Origin: [Mycobacterium] vasticus
GTDB lineage: Bacteria; Actinomycetota; Actinomycetes; Mycobacteriales; Mycobacteriaceae
NCBI RefSeq assembly: GCF_020181595.1
Contig: NZ_CP084028.1
Coordinates: forward strand, 3,235,889 to 3,299,888
Length of the DNA stretch: 64,000 bases
Direction of reading: 5' to 3'
Part shown: piece by piece, positions 54,672-63,220 of the stretch
How the letters are laid out: each line of letters starts with the position of its first letter
Numbering within the stretch: the first letter of the stretch is position 1
Notes under the pieces: model-generated
What the model saw: the letters and a program-made list of their open reading frames with translations, nothing else
What the model was told of the DNA's origin: nothing
Database searches by the model: none
Program-made: the position numbers and the translations under genes

Positions 54672-55319
54672 TCACCAACTGTCGAAGTGCACCACCTGGT
54701 CGGCCGGCAGCCGCTTGGCCGGCTTGAAGTCGGTGCCCTTGGTGTAGGCGATCGGGAACAGCCCGCCCTGGCTGTAGTCGTCGTAGGGGATGCCGAGCAC
54801 CTCGGCGGCCTGGCGCTCGCCGTCCCCGAGCAGGTGCAGCGTCGTCCAGCACGAACCCAGCCCGCGGTTGCGCAGCGCCAGGCAGTAGCTCCACGCCGCC
54901 GGGAACAGCGACGCCCAGAACGACGCGCTGAACCCCAGCGACCCCGTCTCCGGCTTGCCCTCCAGGCACGGGATCATCAGCACCGGCACCTCCTGCAGGA
55001 CCTCGGCCAGATACTTCGCCGAGCCGCTGACCAAGTCCATCCGCTCACTGCGCACGTCGCCCTGGCCGTAGTCGGGCCGCATCCGGTCCAGGTAGGGCAG
55101 GGCGTTGGCGCGGTAGATGTCGGCGATCGCCTGCTTCTTGACCGGGTCGGTGATGAACATCCACTGCCAGCCCTGCGCGTTGGATCCGGTGGGTGCCTGC
55201 AGCGCGATCTCCAGGCACTCCATCAGCACCTCGCGCGGTACCGGTTTGTCCAGATCAAGTCGCTTGCGTACCGATCGGGTGGTGGTCAGTACTTCGTCGG
55301 CGGACAGATTGAGGTTCAT
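54672..55319 (-). CDS. FMN nitroreductase family protein
   Basis: The 215-residue product matches the nitroreductase fold: LTTTRSVRKRLDLDKPVPREVLMECLEIALQAPTGSNAQGWQWMFIT at the N-terminus (FMN phosphate-binding arginine and the APTGSN loop), GSLGFSASFWASLFPAAWSYCLALRNRGLGSCWTTL, and LLGIPYD-type late motif (VLGIPYDDYSQGGLFPIAY). It reduces nitro compounds or quinones with NAD(P)H; the physiological substrate is unknown. It matches Rv3368c in place and length. It is convergent with trmL. Confidence 0.93.
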   Translation of the reverse strand: MNLNLSADEVLTTTRSVRKRLDLDKPVPREVLMECLEIALQAPTGSNAQGWQWMFITDPVKKQAIADIYRANALPYLDRMRPDYGQGDVRSERMDLVSGSAKYLAEVLQEVPVLMIPCLEGKPETGSLGFSASFWASLFPAAWSYCLALRNRGLGSCWTTLHLLGDGERQAAEVLGIPYDDYSQGGLFPIAYTKGTDFKPAKRLPADQVVHFDSW

Positions 55320-55335
55320 CTGTGCAGGCTAGCTG

Positions 55336-56325
55336 CTAATTCTGCTGGAGTTTCACTCCGCGCGATATCGCCGTGGTGCCCGCCTTCATCAGCAGGCGTT
55401 TGACCCGCTTGACGCCGGCTCCGGCGGTGGCGGCCAGCATCGACCGATCCGACGGGACGAAATCAAGCGGATCTCCCTCGCGCAGCTCCCCATTCCGGAT
55501 AACTGTCCCGTAGACGCCGAGGCAATGATCGGTGTGTGCGGCGACGCTGCGGGTCATCTGCCGGTCGCGGCTCAACTCCTGCTGGGCGTGCGACGGCATC
55601 ACGCAGCGGACGGTGGGCAGCAGCGGTTTGAGGGCGGCCAGCGGCGCGTGCAGTGTGCCTCCACACCAATCGTTCTCCGGATGCCCGGCAGGGGTGGTCG
55701 CGTCGACCAGGATCGTGGGACGAAAGCGTCGGACGTCGAAGTCGGAACCGGGTGTCAGCCCGGTCATCGTGGCTAGGGTCTGCTCGGTGATCACGTGCAC
55801 CGGATAGGCATCGACATAGCTGCCGACCGGCGTGATGTAGCGGCTCAGCTCGGCGAGTTTCTTGACCGGAAACATCGACAGATCCGGCAGCGGCTCGTCG
55901 GCGTCGAGACCGAAGTAGTCGTGCAGGTCGGCCGGGTTCGCCATCGTCCCGCGATACTGATCGCGGTCCTCGATCGGTGGCAACGGCCTCAGTTCGACGT
56001 CTCGGTCGAGGTAGGAGGAGAGCGCGGCGTGGACCTTCGGGTCGGAACTGGATATCTCGCTGCCGTCGGGAAATCCGATGAGTACCTCCGGCGCGTGGCC
56101 GGGACCGGCTTCCGGTGGCGGCGGCAGTGCATATCGCGCTGTGCACAACAGCAGCCCCGCCAGGCGCTTGGCGCTGGTGGTCGCATTCTTCTCCAGGTCG
56201 CGGACGGCCCAGGTCCGGTCCGCGTGGAGGCCCAGTTTGCCGACCCCGGCGGCGGTGACGCGTTGTCCGGCCATCGATTTCACCGGGTAACGCCAGATTC
56301 CGCTGATTCGACCGACCGTGTACAT
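55336..56325 (-). CDS. MOSC-domain protein (YcbX-like)
   Basis: The 329-residue product begins VGRISGIWRYPVKSMAGQRV, the MOSC N-terminal beta-barrel signature, and has the MOSC core with DVRRFRPTILVDATTPAGHPENDWCGGTLHA and the later RCVMPSHAQQELSRDRQMTRSVA. MOSC proteins are sulfur-carrier or molybdenum-cofactor-binding reductases, often acting on N-hydroxylated compounds. It lies 16 bases from the nitroreductase on the same strand. The molybdopterin oxidoreductase in this window also needs molybdenum cofactor, but no direct link is shown. Confidence 0.9.
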   Translation of the reverse strand: MYTVGRISGIWRYPVKSMAGQRVTAAGVGKLGLHADRTWAVRDLEKNATTSAKRLAGLLLCTARYALPPPPEAGPGHAPEVLIGFPDGSEISSSDPKVHAALSSYLDRDVELRPLPPIEDRDQYRGTMANPADLHDYFGLDADEPLPDLSMFPVKKLAELSRYITPVGSYVDAYPVHVITEQTLATMTGLTPGSDFDVRRFRPTILVDATTPAGHPENDWCGGTLHAPLAALKPLLPTVRCVMPSHAQQELSRDRQMTRSVAAHTDHCLGVYGTVIRNGELREGDPLDFVPSDRSMLAATAGAGVKRVKRLLMKAGTTAISRGVKLQQN

Positions 56326-56351
56326 GCTCTGCAGAGCTTAATCGGCCGGCG

Positions 56352-59300
56352 TCACCGGAAGTCCCGGGATCGCGACCCCACCGCCAACTCGAGGGCGCCC
56401 AGCCGATCGGCCAGCACGGTGACCGCTCCGCTGGCGTTCTGCACCCGGCCACGGATCAGCAGGGCCGCCGCGGTCTGCGCGAGCCGACGGTGTCGCGCCC
56501 ACACCCCCGGCGTGCACAGCACGTTGACCATCCCGGTCTCGTCCTCGAGGTTGATGAACGTGACCCCGCGGGCGGTCGACGGCCGCTGCCGGTGTGTCAC
56601 AGCCCCGGCCACCAGCACCCGGGTCCCGTCGGGGACGCCGGCCAGCTGCTCGGCCGGGATGACCCCGGCGGCGTCGAGGTCGGCCCGCAGGAACTGGGTC
56701 GGGTAGCTGTCCGGGGAGACCCCGGTGGCCCACACGTCGGCGGCCGACAACTCGACCTCGCCCATCCCGGGCAGTGCCGGAGTGTGTGACGGCACCCCCA
56801 CCCCGGGCAACCGGTCCGGCCGCTGGGCCGCCGCGGCCCCGGCCGTCCACAGCGCCTCACGACGCGACATGCCGAAACCGCCGAACGCCCCGGCGGTAGC
56901 CAGCGCCTCGGCTTGTGAAGACGAAAGCTGAACCCGGGCAGTCAGGTCCAGCATCGACGCGAACGGCCCGTGCGCGTGGCGGTCGGCCACCATTCGCTCG
57001 GCCAGCTCCACACCGATACCGCGCACCGCACCCAGCCCGAGCCGGACCTGGGTGCCGTCGTGTTCCAGCGTGGCGTGCGCCAGGCCCGTGTTGACGTCCG
57101 GACCGTGCACCAGGACGCCGTGCCGGCGGGCGTCGGCGACCAGCGACTGCGGCGAATAGAAACCCATCGGCTGGGCCCGCAGCAGTGCTGCGCAGAACGC
57201 CGCCGGATGGTGCAGCTTGAACCAGGCCGAGTAGAACACCAGCGACGCGAAGCTCATCGCGTGACTCTCCGGAAACCCGTAATTGGCAAAGGCTTCCAGC
57301 TTCTCGTAGATGCGGTCGGCCACCGTCCCGGTGATGCCGTGGCACTGCGCCATGCCGTCGTAGAACCGGTCCCGCAGCCGGCGCATCCGCTCCGGAGACC
57401 GCTTGGAGCCCATCGCCCGGCGCAACTGGTCGGCCTCGCCGGCGGTGAACCCGGCGCAGTCCACCGCCAGTGTCATCAGTTGCTCCTGAAACAGCGGCAC
57501 CCCCAAGGTTTTCCGCAGCGCCCGCGCCATGCACGGATGTTCGTAGGTCACCGGGTCGATGCCGTTGCGGCGACGGATGTAGGGGTGCACCGATCCACCC
57601 TGGATCGGCCCGGGGCGAATCAGTGCCACCTCCACCACCAGGTCGTAGAACACCCGCGGCCGCAACCGCGGCAGGGTGGCCATCTGCGCGCGCGACTCCA
57701 CCTGGAACACCCCGACCGTGTCGGCGCGGGCCAACATCTCATAGACCGCCGCCTCCGACAGGTCGATCGCCGCCAGGTCCACCTCGATGCCCTTGTGCTG
57801 CGCCACCAGGTCGATCGCGTAGTGCAGCGCGGAGAGCATCCCCAGGCCCAACAGGTCGAACTTCACCAATCCGATTGCCGCACAGTCGTCTTTGTCCCAC
57901 TGCAGCACGCTGCGGCCGGGCATCCGGGCCCACTCCACCGGGCACACGTCGGCGATCGGGCGGTCGCAGATCACCATGCCGCCGGAGTGGATGCCCAGAT
58001 GCCGGGGCAGGTCGGCGACCTGGGCGGCCAGCTCGATCACCGGCTCGGGGACACCGTCCAGCTCGGAGCGATCAGCCGTCCCCCACCGGCTCAGCTGCTT
58101 ACTCCAGGCGTCCTGCTGCCCGGGCGAGTACCCCAGTGCGCGGGCCATGTCCCGCACGGCGCTGCGGCCCCGGTAGGTGATGACGTTGGCGACTTGAGCG
58201 GCGTGGTCGCGGCCGTATTTGTCGTAGACGTACTGGATCACCTCTTCGCGGCGATCCGACTCGATGTCGATGTCGATGTCGGGTGGGCCGTCGCGCGCCG
58301 GCGACAGGAACCGTTCGAACAACAACTCATTGGCCACCGGATCCACCGCGGTGACACCGAGGGCGTAACAGACCGCGGAGTTGGCCGCCGACCCCCGTCC
58401 CTGGCACAGGATGTCGCTGCGCCGACAGAACCGGGTGATGTCGTGCACCACCAGGAAATAGCCTGGAAAGCCCAGCTGGGCAATGACTTCCAGCTCACGC
58501 TCGATCTGCGTATAAGCGGCCTGTGCGCGTTCGGGCGGGCCGTAGCGCTCCATGGCTCCGGCCAGCGCCAGGCGCCGAAGCCAACTGTCCTCGGTGTGTC
58601 CGTCGGGAACGGCAAACGGCGGCAGCCGCGGGGCGATCAGCGCCAGCGAGAACGCACACTGCTCACCGAGTTCGGCCGCCGCCGGCACCGCCGCCGGGTA
58701 CGGCGCGAACAGCCGGGCCATCTCCGCACCGGAACGCAGATGCGCGCCACCCAGCGGGGCGAGCCGGCCGGCGGCGGCGTCCAGCGACTGACGTGCCCGC
58801 ACCGCACCCAGCGCCATCGCCAGCCGGCCCCGATCCGGCCGGGCGAAGTGGGCGCCGGTGGTGGCCACCAACCCCACCCCGAACCGGGGCGCCAGTGCGG
58901 CCAGCGCCGCGTTGCGCTCGTCGTCGCAGGGATCGCCGTGCCGGGTCAGCTCCACGCTGACCCGCCCGGCGCCGAACCGGTCCACCAGGTCGGCCAGCGC
59001 GCCGGCCGCCGCGTCCGGGCCTCCGGTGGCCAGCGCGTGGCGGACGTGACCTTTGCGGCACCCGGTCAGAATGTGCCAGTGCCCGCCGGCCGCCTCGGTC
59101 AATGCGTCCAGGTCGAAACGCGGCCTGCCCTTCTCGCCGGCCAGGTGCGCGGCGGCGATCTGCCGCGACAACCGCCGATAGCCCTCCGGGCCGCGGGCCA
59201 GCACCAGCAGATGCGGCCCGGGCGGATCGGGCCCCTCGGTGCGCGCGACCTGCCCCAGCGACAGCTCGGCGCCGAAGACGGTGCCGATCTCCAGTTCCCT

Positions 59301-59606
59301 GGCGGCCTCGGCGAACCGCACCACCCCGTACAGGCCGTTGTGGTCGGTCAGCGCGATGGCCCGCAGGCCCAGCCTGACGGCCTCGGCGACCAGCTCCTGC
59401 GGGGTGCTGGCCCCGTCCAAGAAGCTGTACGCCGAGTGCGCGTGCAGCTCGGCGTAGGGCACCGCCGGCCGATACCGTTCGCGTTGCGGTGGGGCCGACG
59501 GGGCGCGATCTGCCGACACACCGGCTGCGGCACCGATGTGACGAGGCTTTCCGTCGAGCACTCGCTCCATTTCCGCCCAGCTCGGCGGCCCACCGCCCCA
59601 ACCCAC
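56352..59606 (-). CDS. dnaE2: Error-prone DNA polymerase DnaE2
   Basis: DnaE2 is the damage-inducible C-family polymerase responsible for SOS mutagenesis in mycobacteria, with ImuA'/ImuB (not in this window). The 1084-residue product has the short leader GWGGGPPSWAEMERVLDGKP, a PHP domain (YAELHAHSAYSFLDGASTPQELV), the catalytic acidic triad region PPDIDIDIESDRREEVIQYVYDKYG, the fingers, and a C-terminal OB domain (RGVTFINLEDETGMVNVL). The GTG at 59606 fits the family N-terminus. An SOS box lies 13-28 bases upstream, so LexA control is expected. Confidence 0.96.
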   Translation of the reverse strand: MGWGGGPPSWAEMERVLDGKPRHIGAAAGVSADRAPSAPPQRERYRPAVPYAELHAHSAYSFLDGASTPQELVAEAVRLGLRAIALTDHNGLYGVVRFAEAARELEIGTVFGAELSLGQVARTEGPDPPGPHLLVLARGPEGYRRLSRQIAAAHLAGEKGRPRFDLDALTEAAGGHWHILTGCRKGHVRHALATGGPDAAAGALADLVDRFGAGRVSVELTRHGDPCDDERNAALAALAPRFGVGLVATTGAHFARPDRGRLAMALGAVRARQSLDAAAGRLAPLGGAHLRSGAEMARLFAPYPAAVPAAAELGEQCAFSLALIAPRLPPFAVPDGHTEDSWLRRLALAGAMERYGPPERAQAAYTQIERELEVIAQLGFPGYFLVVHDITRFCRRSDILCQGRGSAANSAVCYALGVTAVDPVANELLFERFLSPARDGPPDIDIDIESDRREEVIQYVYDKYGRDHAAQVANVITYRGRSAVRDMARALGYSPGQQDAWSKQLSRWGTADRSELDGVPEPVIELAAQVADLPRHLGIHSGGMVICDRPIADVCPVEWARMPGRSVLQWDKDDCAAIGLVKFDLLGLGMLSALHYAIDLVAQHKGIEVDLAAIDLSEAAVYEMLARADTVGVFQVESRAQMATLPRLRPRVFYDLVVEVALIRPGPIQGGSVHPYIRRRNGIDPVTYEHPCMARALRKTLGVPLFQEQLMTLAVDCAGFTAGEADQLRRAMGSKRSPERMRRLRDRFYDGMAQCHGITGTVADRIYEKLEAFANYGFPESHAMSFASLVFYSAWFKLHHPAAFCAALLRAQPMGFYSPQSLVADARRHGVLVHGPDVNTGLAHATLEHDGTQVRLGLGAVRGIGVELAERMVADRHAHGPFASMLDLTARVQLSSSQAEALATAGAFGGFGMSRREALWTAGAAAAQRPDRLPGVGVPSHTPALPGMGEVELSAADVWATGVSPDSYPTQFLRADLDAAGVIPAEQLAGVPDGTRVLVAGAVTHRQRPSTARGVTFINLEDETGMVNVLCTPGVWARHRRLAQTAAALLIRGRVQNASGAVTVLADRLGALELAVGSRSRDFR

Positions 59607-59618
59607 ACCATCAGGATA

Positions 59619-59634
59619 TCGAAAATATGTTCGA
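59619..59634 (-). promoter_or_regulatory. SOS (LexA) box of dnaE2
   Basis: On the coding strand the site reads TCGAAC-ATAT-TTTCGA, matching the mycobacterial LexA consensus TCGAAC-N4-GTTCGA except at one base. It ends 13 bases before the dnaE2 GTG. LexA bound here would block transcription until DNA damage. Confidence 0.88.
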
Positions 59635-59775
59635 TCATACGCATTTTGGGCTGAGCCGGGGCTGTGAGCCGGTGCTCCCGCCGGTGTGACGAGGCTTACC
59701 TTCTAGAACACGTTCCATTTCGGCCCAGCTAGGCGGCCGATTACCCCAATACACAGCGACCCAGCTGCCGAACAT
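59635..59775 (-). pseudogene. Decayed duplicate of the dnaE2 5' end (46-codon remnant)
   Basis: Directly upstream of dnaE2, on the same strand, an open frame from ATG at 59775 to TGA at 59635 reads VAVYWGNRPPSWAEMERVLE then GKPRHTGG. This closely matches dnaE2 residues GWGGGPPSWAEMERVLDGKPRHIGA. After the matching part the frame runs into the real dnaE2 promoter and stops just before the SOS box. It appears to be a tandem partial duplication of the dnaE2 start, or the remnant of an older copy. It could still make a 46-residue peptide. Similarity is seen directly at both DNA and protein level. Confidence 0.8.
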
Positions 59776-59783
59776 GTGTCCGA
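59768..59783 (-). promoter_or_regulatory. SOS-like box in front of the dnaE2 remnant
   Basis: The coding strand reads TCGGAC-ACAT-GTTCGG, differing from TCGAAC-N4-GTTCGA at two symmetric positions. It overlaps the remnant's ATG and keeps nearly the same distance to the duplicated coding part (18 bases to TTGGGG) as the real SOS box does (17 bases). It looks like the duplicated, weakened operator. Confidence 0.55.
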
Positions 59784-59796
59784 CTCGCTCGAGGTT

Positions 59797-59859
59797 GGGT
59801 GTCGGAAAGAACTTTGATGCACTAATCTGTGTCAGATTCTGTGTCAGCTTCCGACACCC
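59797..59859. promoter_or_regulatory. Inverted repeat enclosing tandem 10-bp repeats upstream of mmpS
   Basis: GGGTGTCGGAA (59797-59807) is mirrored by TTCCGACACCC (59849-59859). Between them TCTGTGTCAG occurs twice in tandem, at 59826-59835 and 59838-59847, spaced 12 bases apart. This sits 21 bases before the mmpS ATG at 59880 and is a strong candidate operator for an unlinked regulator of the mmpS-mmpL pair. Confidence 0.65.
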
Positions 59860-59879
59860 ACCCCGAAAGGCAATTCTTG

Positions 59880-60311
59880 ATGTTCGGCGTTGTCAGACGT
59901 GCGTGGCTACCGCTGCTTATCGTGGTCGTCATCGCAGTGGGGGGGTTCGTCGTGCAGCGAGTGCGCGGATATTTCGGCGGTGATGACAGCGGCAGCAGCG
60001 CCGCCCCGTTCGAGGACACCAAGCCCTTCCACCCCAAGATCGTCGTCTACGACATCTTCAGCCCGGACGGGACCTACGCCGACATCAACTACCTGGACCT
60101 GGACGCCACCCCGCAGCGGGTCGACGGCGCCGGCCTGCCGTGGTCGCTGACCCTGTCGACCACCAACCCCGCGGTGAGCCCCAACATCGTCGCCCAGGGT
60201 GACGGCTCCACCATCGGCTGCCGCGTCACCATCGACGGCGTCATCAAAGAGGAAAACATCACCACCAGCCCTGTGAGCGCCCAGACCTTCTGCATTGTGA
60301 AATCCGCATGA
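59880..60311 (+). CDS. mmpS: MmpS family membrane protein
   Basis: MmpS proteins are small single-pass accessory proteins for MmpL exporters. From the ATG at 59880 the product is 143 residues. It has one N-terminal membrane helix ([19 protein letters not shown]) and an exported beta-rich domain ([49 protein letters not shown]) with two cysteines. GAAAGG lies about ten bases upstream. A GTG at 59829 would add 17 residues, but family members start at [12 protein letters not shown] sequence. It overlaps mmpL (ATGA). It resembles the MmpS4/MmpS5 group. Confidence 0.94.
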   Translation: MFGVVRRAWLPLLIVVVIAVGGFVVQRVRGYFGGDDSGSSAAPFEDTKPFHPKIVVYDIFSPDGTYADINYLDLDATPQRVDGAGLPWSLTLSTTNPAVSPNIVAQGDGSTIGCRVTIDGVIKEENITTSPVSAQTFCIVKSA

Positions 60312-63208
60312 GCAAACACACCGACGCCGAAGCCACGACCGACACCCTGCCGGCCGCGCAGCCGCCCAAGCGCGGCGGCATCCCCGCATGGATCCGCCGC
60401 CTGGCGGTGCCCATCATCCTGATCTGGGTGGGGATCACCGTGCTGGTGAACGTCATCGTGCCGCAGCTCGACGAGGTCGGGAAGATGCGCGCGGTGTCGA
60501 TGGCGCCGCACGACGCTCCGTCGATGATCGCGATGATGCGCATCGGCAAGGTGTTCGACGAGTTCAAGTCGGACAGCTCGGCGATGGTGGTCCTCGAAGG
60601 CGACAAGCCGCTCGGCGACGACGCACACAAGTATTACGACGAGTTGGTCACCAAGATGGAGGCCGACAACGTCCACGTCGAGCACATCCAGGACTTCTGG
60701 AGCGACCCGCTGACCGCTGCGGGTTCCCAGAGCCCGGACGGCAAGGCCGCCTACGTTCAGGTGTATCTGGCCGGAAACATGGGCGAGACCCTGGCCAACG
60801 AATCGGTCGAAGCCGTCCAGAAGATCATCGCCGACACCCCGGCACCCGAGGGCGTGCACGCCTACGTCACCGGCGGGGCCGCCCTCAACGCCGACCAGCA
60901 CATCGCCGGCGACAAGAGCCTGAAGGTCATCACCGCGCTGACGTTCGTCGTGATCATCACGATGCTGCTGTCCATCTACCGGTCGATCGGCACCGTGCTG
61001 CTGGTGCTGGGCATGGTGGTCTTCGAGCTGAGCGCCGCCCGCGGTGTGGTGGCCGTGCTCGGCTTCTACAACATCATCGGCCTGTCGACGTTCGCGGTGA
61101 ACCTGCTGGTGACACTGGCCATCGCCGCCTCGACGGACTACGCGATCTTCCTGCTGGGCCGCTATCAGGAGGCGCGAGCGCTCGGCGAGGACAAGGAGTC
61201 GGCGTTCCACACCATGTATCACGGCACCGCGCACGTGATCCTGGGATCGGGCCTGACCATCGCCGGCGCGACATTCTGCCTGCACTTCACCCGACTGCCC
61301 TACTTCCAATCGCTGGGCATCCCGCTGGCGATCGGCATGTTGGTCATTGTGCTGGCCGCTCTCACCTTCGGTTCTGCGGTGGTGGCGGTGGCCAGCCGCT
61401 TCGGCATGCTGGAACCCAAGCGGGCCATGCGGATTCGTACCTGGCGCCGGATCGGCGCGATGATCGTGCGCTGGCCGGGCCCGGTACTGGTGGCCACGAC
61501 GGCGGTCTGCCTGGTCGGGCTGGTCACACTGCCGGGATATGAGACCAACTACAACGACCGGCAGTACCTGCCGGACTACGTGCCGGCCAACATCGGCTAC
61601 GCCGCCGCGGACCGGCACTTCTCCCAGGCCCGGATGAGCCCGGAACTGCTGATGATCGAGACCGATCACGACCTGCGCAACCCGGCCGACTTCCTGGTGA
61701 TCAACCGGATCGCCAAGCGGGTGTTCGAGGTAGCGGGCATCGGGCGGGTGCAGACCATCACCCGGCCGCTGGGCACGCCGATCGAGCACACCACGATCCC
61801 GTTCGCGATGAGCATGCAGGGCACCACCCAGCAGCTGAACATGAAATACCAGCTCGACAGCATGAAAGCCATGCTGAAAATGGGCGACGACATGCTGGTC
61901 TCCGTCGAGAGCATGAAACAGATGCTCGAAGTCACCCGCGAGATGTCGGCGACCACCCACAGCATGGCCACCAAGATGCACATCATGCTCGGTGACATCC
62001 AGAAGCTGCGCGACGAGATGGCCGACTTCGACGACATGTGGCGCCCGATGCGCAGCTACTTCTATTGGGAGCCACACTGTTTCGACATCCCGATCTGCTG
62101 GTCGATCCGGTCCATCTTCGACATGATGGACGGCATCGATGCGATGACCGAGGACTTCGAGTTGGTGCTGCCCGACATCGACAACCTTGACAAGCTGATC
62201 CCGCGGATGCTCGACATCATGCCCCCGATGATCGAGACCATGGAGAACATGCGGACCACCCAGCTGAAGATGCAGTCCACCATGGAGGGCCTGCAGCTTC
62301 AGATGCAGAAGATGATGGAGGGCCAGAACGCCATGGGCAAGGCGTTCGACGAGTCCAAGAACGACGACTCGTTCTATCTGCCGCCCGAGGCGTTCGACAA
62401 CCCCGACTTCAAGCGCGGCATGAAGATGTTCCTGTCCCCCGACGGGCACGCGGTGCGGTTCATCATCTCCCATGAGGGCGACCCGATGTCGCCGGAGGGC
62501 ATCTCGCACGTCCAGCCGATCAAGCACGCCGTGCACGAAGCACTCAAGGGCACCCCGCTGGAGGGTTCCAAGGTCTATCTCGGCGGCACCGCGGCCATGT
62601 TCAAGGACATGAAGGACGGCTCGGCCTACGACCTGATCATCGCCGGCATCGCGTCGCTGTGCCTGATCTTCATCATCATGCTGCTGATCACCCGAGCCGT
62701 GGTGGCCTCGGCGGTGATCGTCGGAACGGTGCTGCTCTCCCTGGGCACGTCGTTCGGCATCTCGGTGCTGATCTGGCAGCACATCATCGGACTGCACCTG
62801 CACTGGATGGTGCTGGCGATGTCGGTGATCATCCTGTTGGCCGTCGGTTCGGACTACAACCTGCTATTGGTCTCCCGGATGAAAGAGGAGCTGCACGGCG
62901 GCCTCAAAACGGGCATCATCCGTGCCATGGGCGGCAGTGGCTCCGTCGTCACCTCGGCGGGCCTGGTCTTCGCGTTCACCATGATGTCGATGATGGTCTC
63001 CGAACTGAAGGTGATCGGTCAGGTGGGTTCGACGATCGGGCTCGGCCTGCTGATCGACACCCTGGTGATCCGCTCGTTCATGACGCCGTCGATCGCCGCG
63101 CTGCTGGGCCGTTGGTTCTGGTGGCCGCAGCGGGTATGGGTCAGGCCGAGTCCGACTGCGCAGCAACCGGCTTCGCTGCCGGCGGGCGAGCAGGTACCCG
63201 TCAGCTGA
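60308..63208 (+). CDS. mmpL: MmpL family RND transporter (MmpL4/MmpL5-like)
   Basis: The 966-residue inner-membrane exporter has twelve predicted membrane segments and two extracytoplasmic porter parts. Family signatures include [21 protein letters not shown], the first SSD-like block with [20 protein letters not shown] near residue 275, and the second with [19 protein letters not shown] near 845. A long methionine-rich helical insertion (about 517-677) matches the coiled-coil hairpin of MmpL4/MmpL5. In M. tuberculosis these export siderophores and, for MmpL5, cause bedaquiline and clofazimine efflux; which role applies here is not known. No MarR regulator gene (Rv0678-like) is adjacent. Confidence 0.95.
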   Translation: MSKHTDAEATTDTLPAAQPPKRGGIPAWIRRLAVPIILIWVGITVLVNVIVPQLDEVGKMRAVSMAPHDAPSMIAMMRIGKVFDEFKSDSSAMVVLEGDKPLGDDAHKYYDELVTKMEADNVHVEHIQDFWSDPLTAAGSQSPDGKAAYVQVYLAGNMGETLANESVEAVQKIIADTPAPEGVHAYVTGGAALNADQHIAGDKSLKVITALTFVVIITMLLSIYRSIGTVLLVLGMVVFELSAARGVVAVLGFYNIIGLSTFAVNLLVTLAIAASTDYAIFLLGRYQEARALGEDKESAFHTMYHGTAHVILGSGLTIAGATFCLHFTRLPYFQSLGIPLAIGMLVIVLAALTFGSAVVAVASRFGMLEPKRAMRIRTWRRIGAMIVRWPGPVLVATTAVCLVGLVTLPGYETNYNDRQYLPDYVPANIGYAAADRHFSQARMSPELLMIETDHDLRNPADFLVINRIAKRVFEVAGIGRVQTITRPLGTPIEHTTIPFAMSMQGTTQQLNMKYQLDSMKAMLKMGDDMLVSVESMKQMLEVTREMSATTHSMATKMHIMLGDIQKLRDEMADFDDMWRPMRSYFYWEPHCFDIPICWSIRSIFDMMDGIDAMTEDFELVLPDIDNLDKLIPRMLDIMPPMIETMENMRTTQLKMQSTMEGLQLQMQKMMEGQNAMGKAFDESKNDDSFYLPPEAFDNPDFKRGMKMFLSPDGHAVRFIISHEGDPMSPEGISHVQPIKHAVHEALKGTPLEGSKVYLGGTAAMFKDMKDGSAYDLIIAGIASLCLIFIIMLLITRAVVASAVIVGTVLLSLGTSFGISVLIWQHIIGLHLHWMVLAMSVIILLAVGSDYNLLLVSRMKEELHGGLKTGIIRAMGGSGSVVTSAGLVFAFTMMSMMVSELKVIGQVGSTIGLGLLIDTLVIRSFMTPSIAALLGRWFWWPQRVWVRPSPTAQQPASLPAGEQVPVS

Positions 63209-63220
63209 CGGGTACCTCGG

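Noticed and set aside
56970..59654. 894-codon open frame on the plus strand opposite dnaE2
   Set aside because: It is the high-GC antisense shadow of a clear polymerase gene; its translation is low-complexity and rich in His, Gln, Arg and Gly, with no family motif.
60089..62803. 904-codon open frame on the minus strand opposite mmpL
   Set aside because: The translation is dominated by histidine, aspartate and valine typical of antisense reading; mmpL on the other strand is unmistakable.
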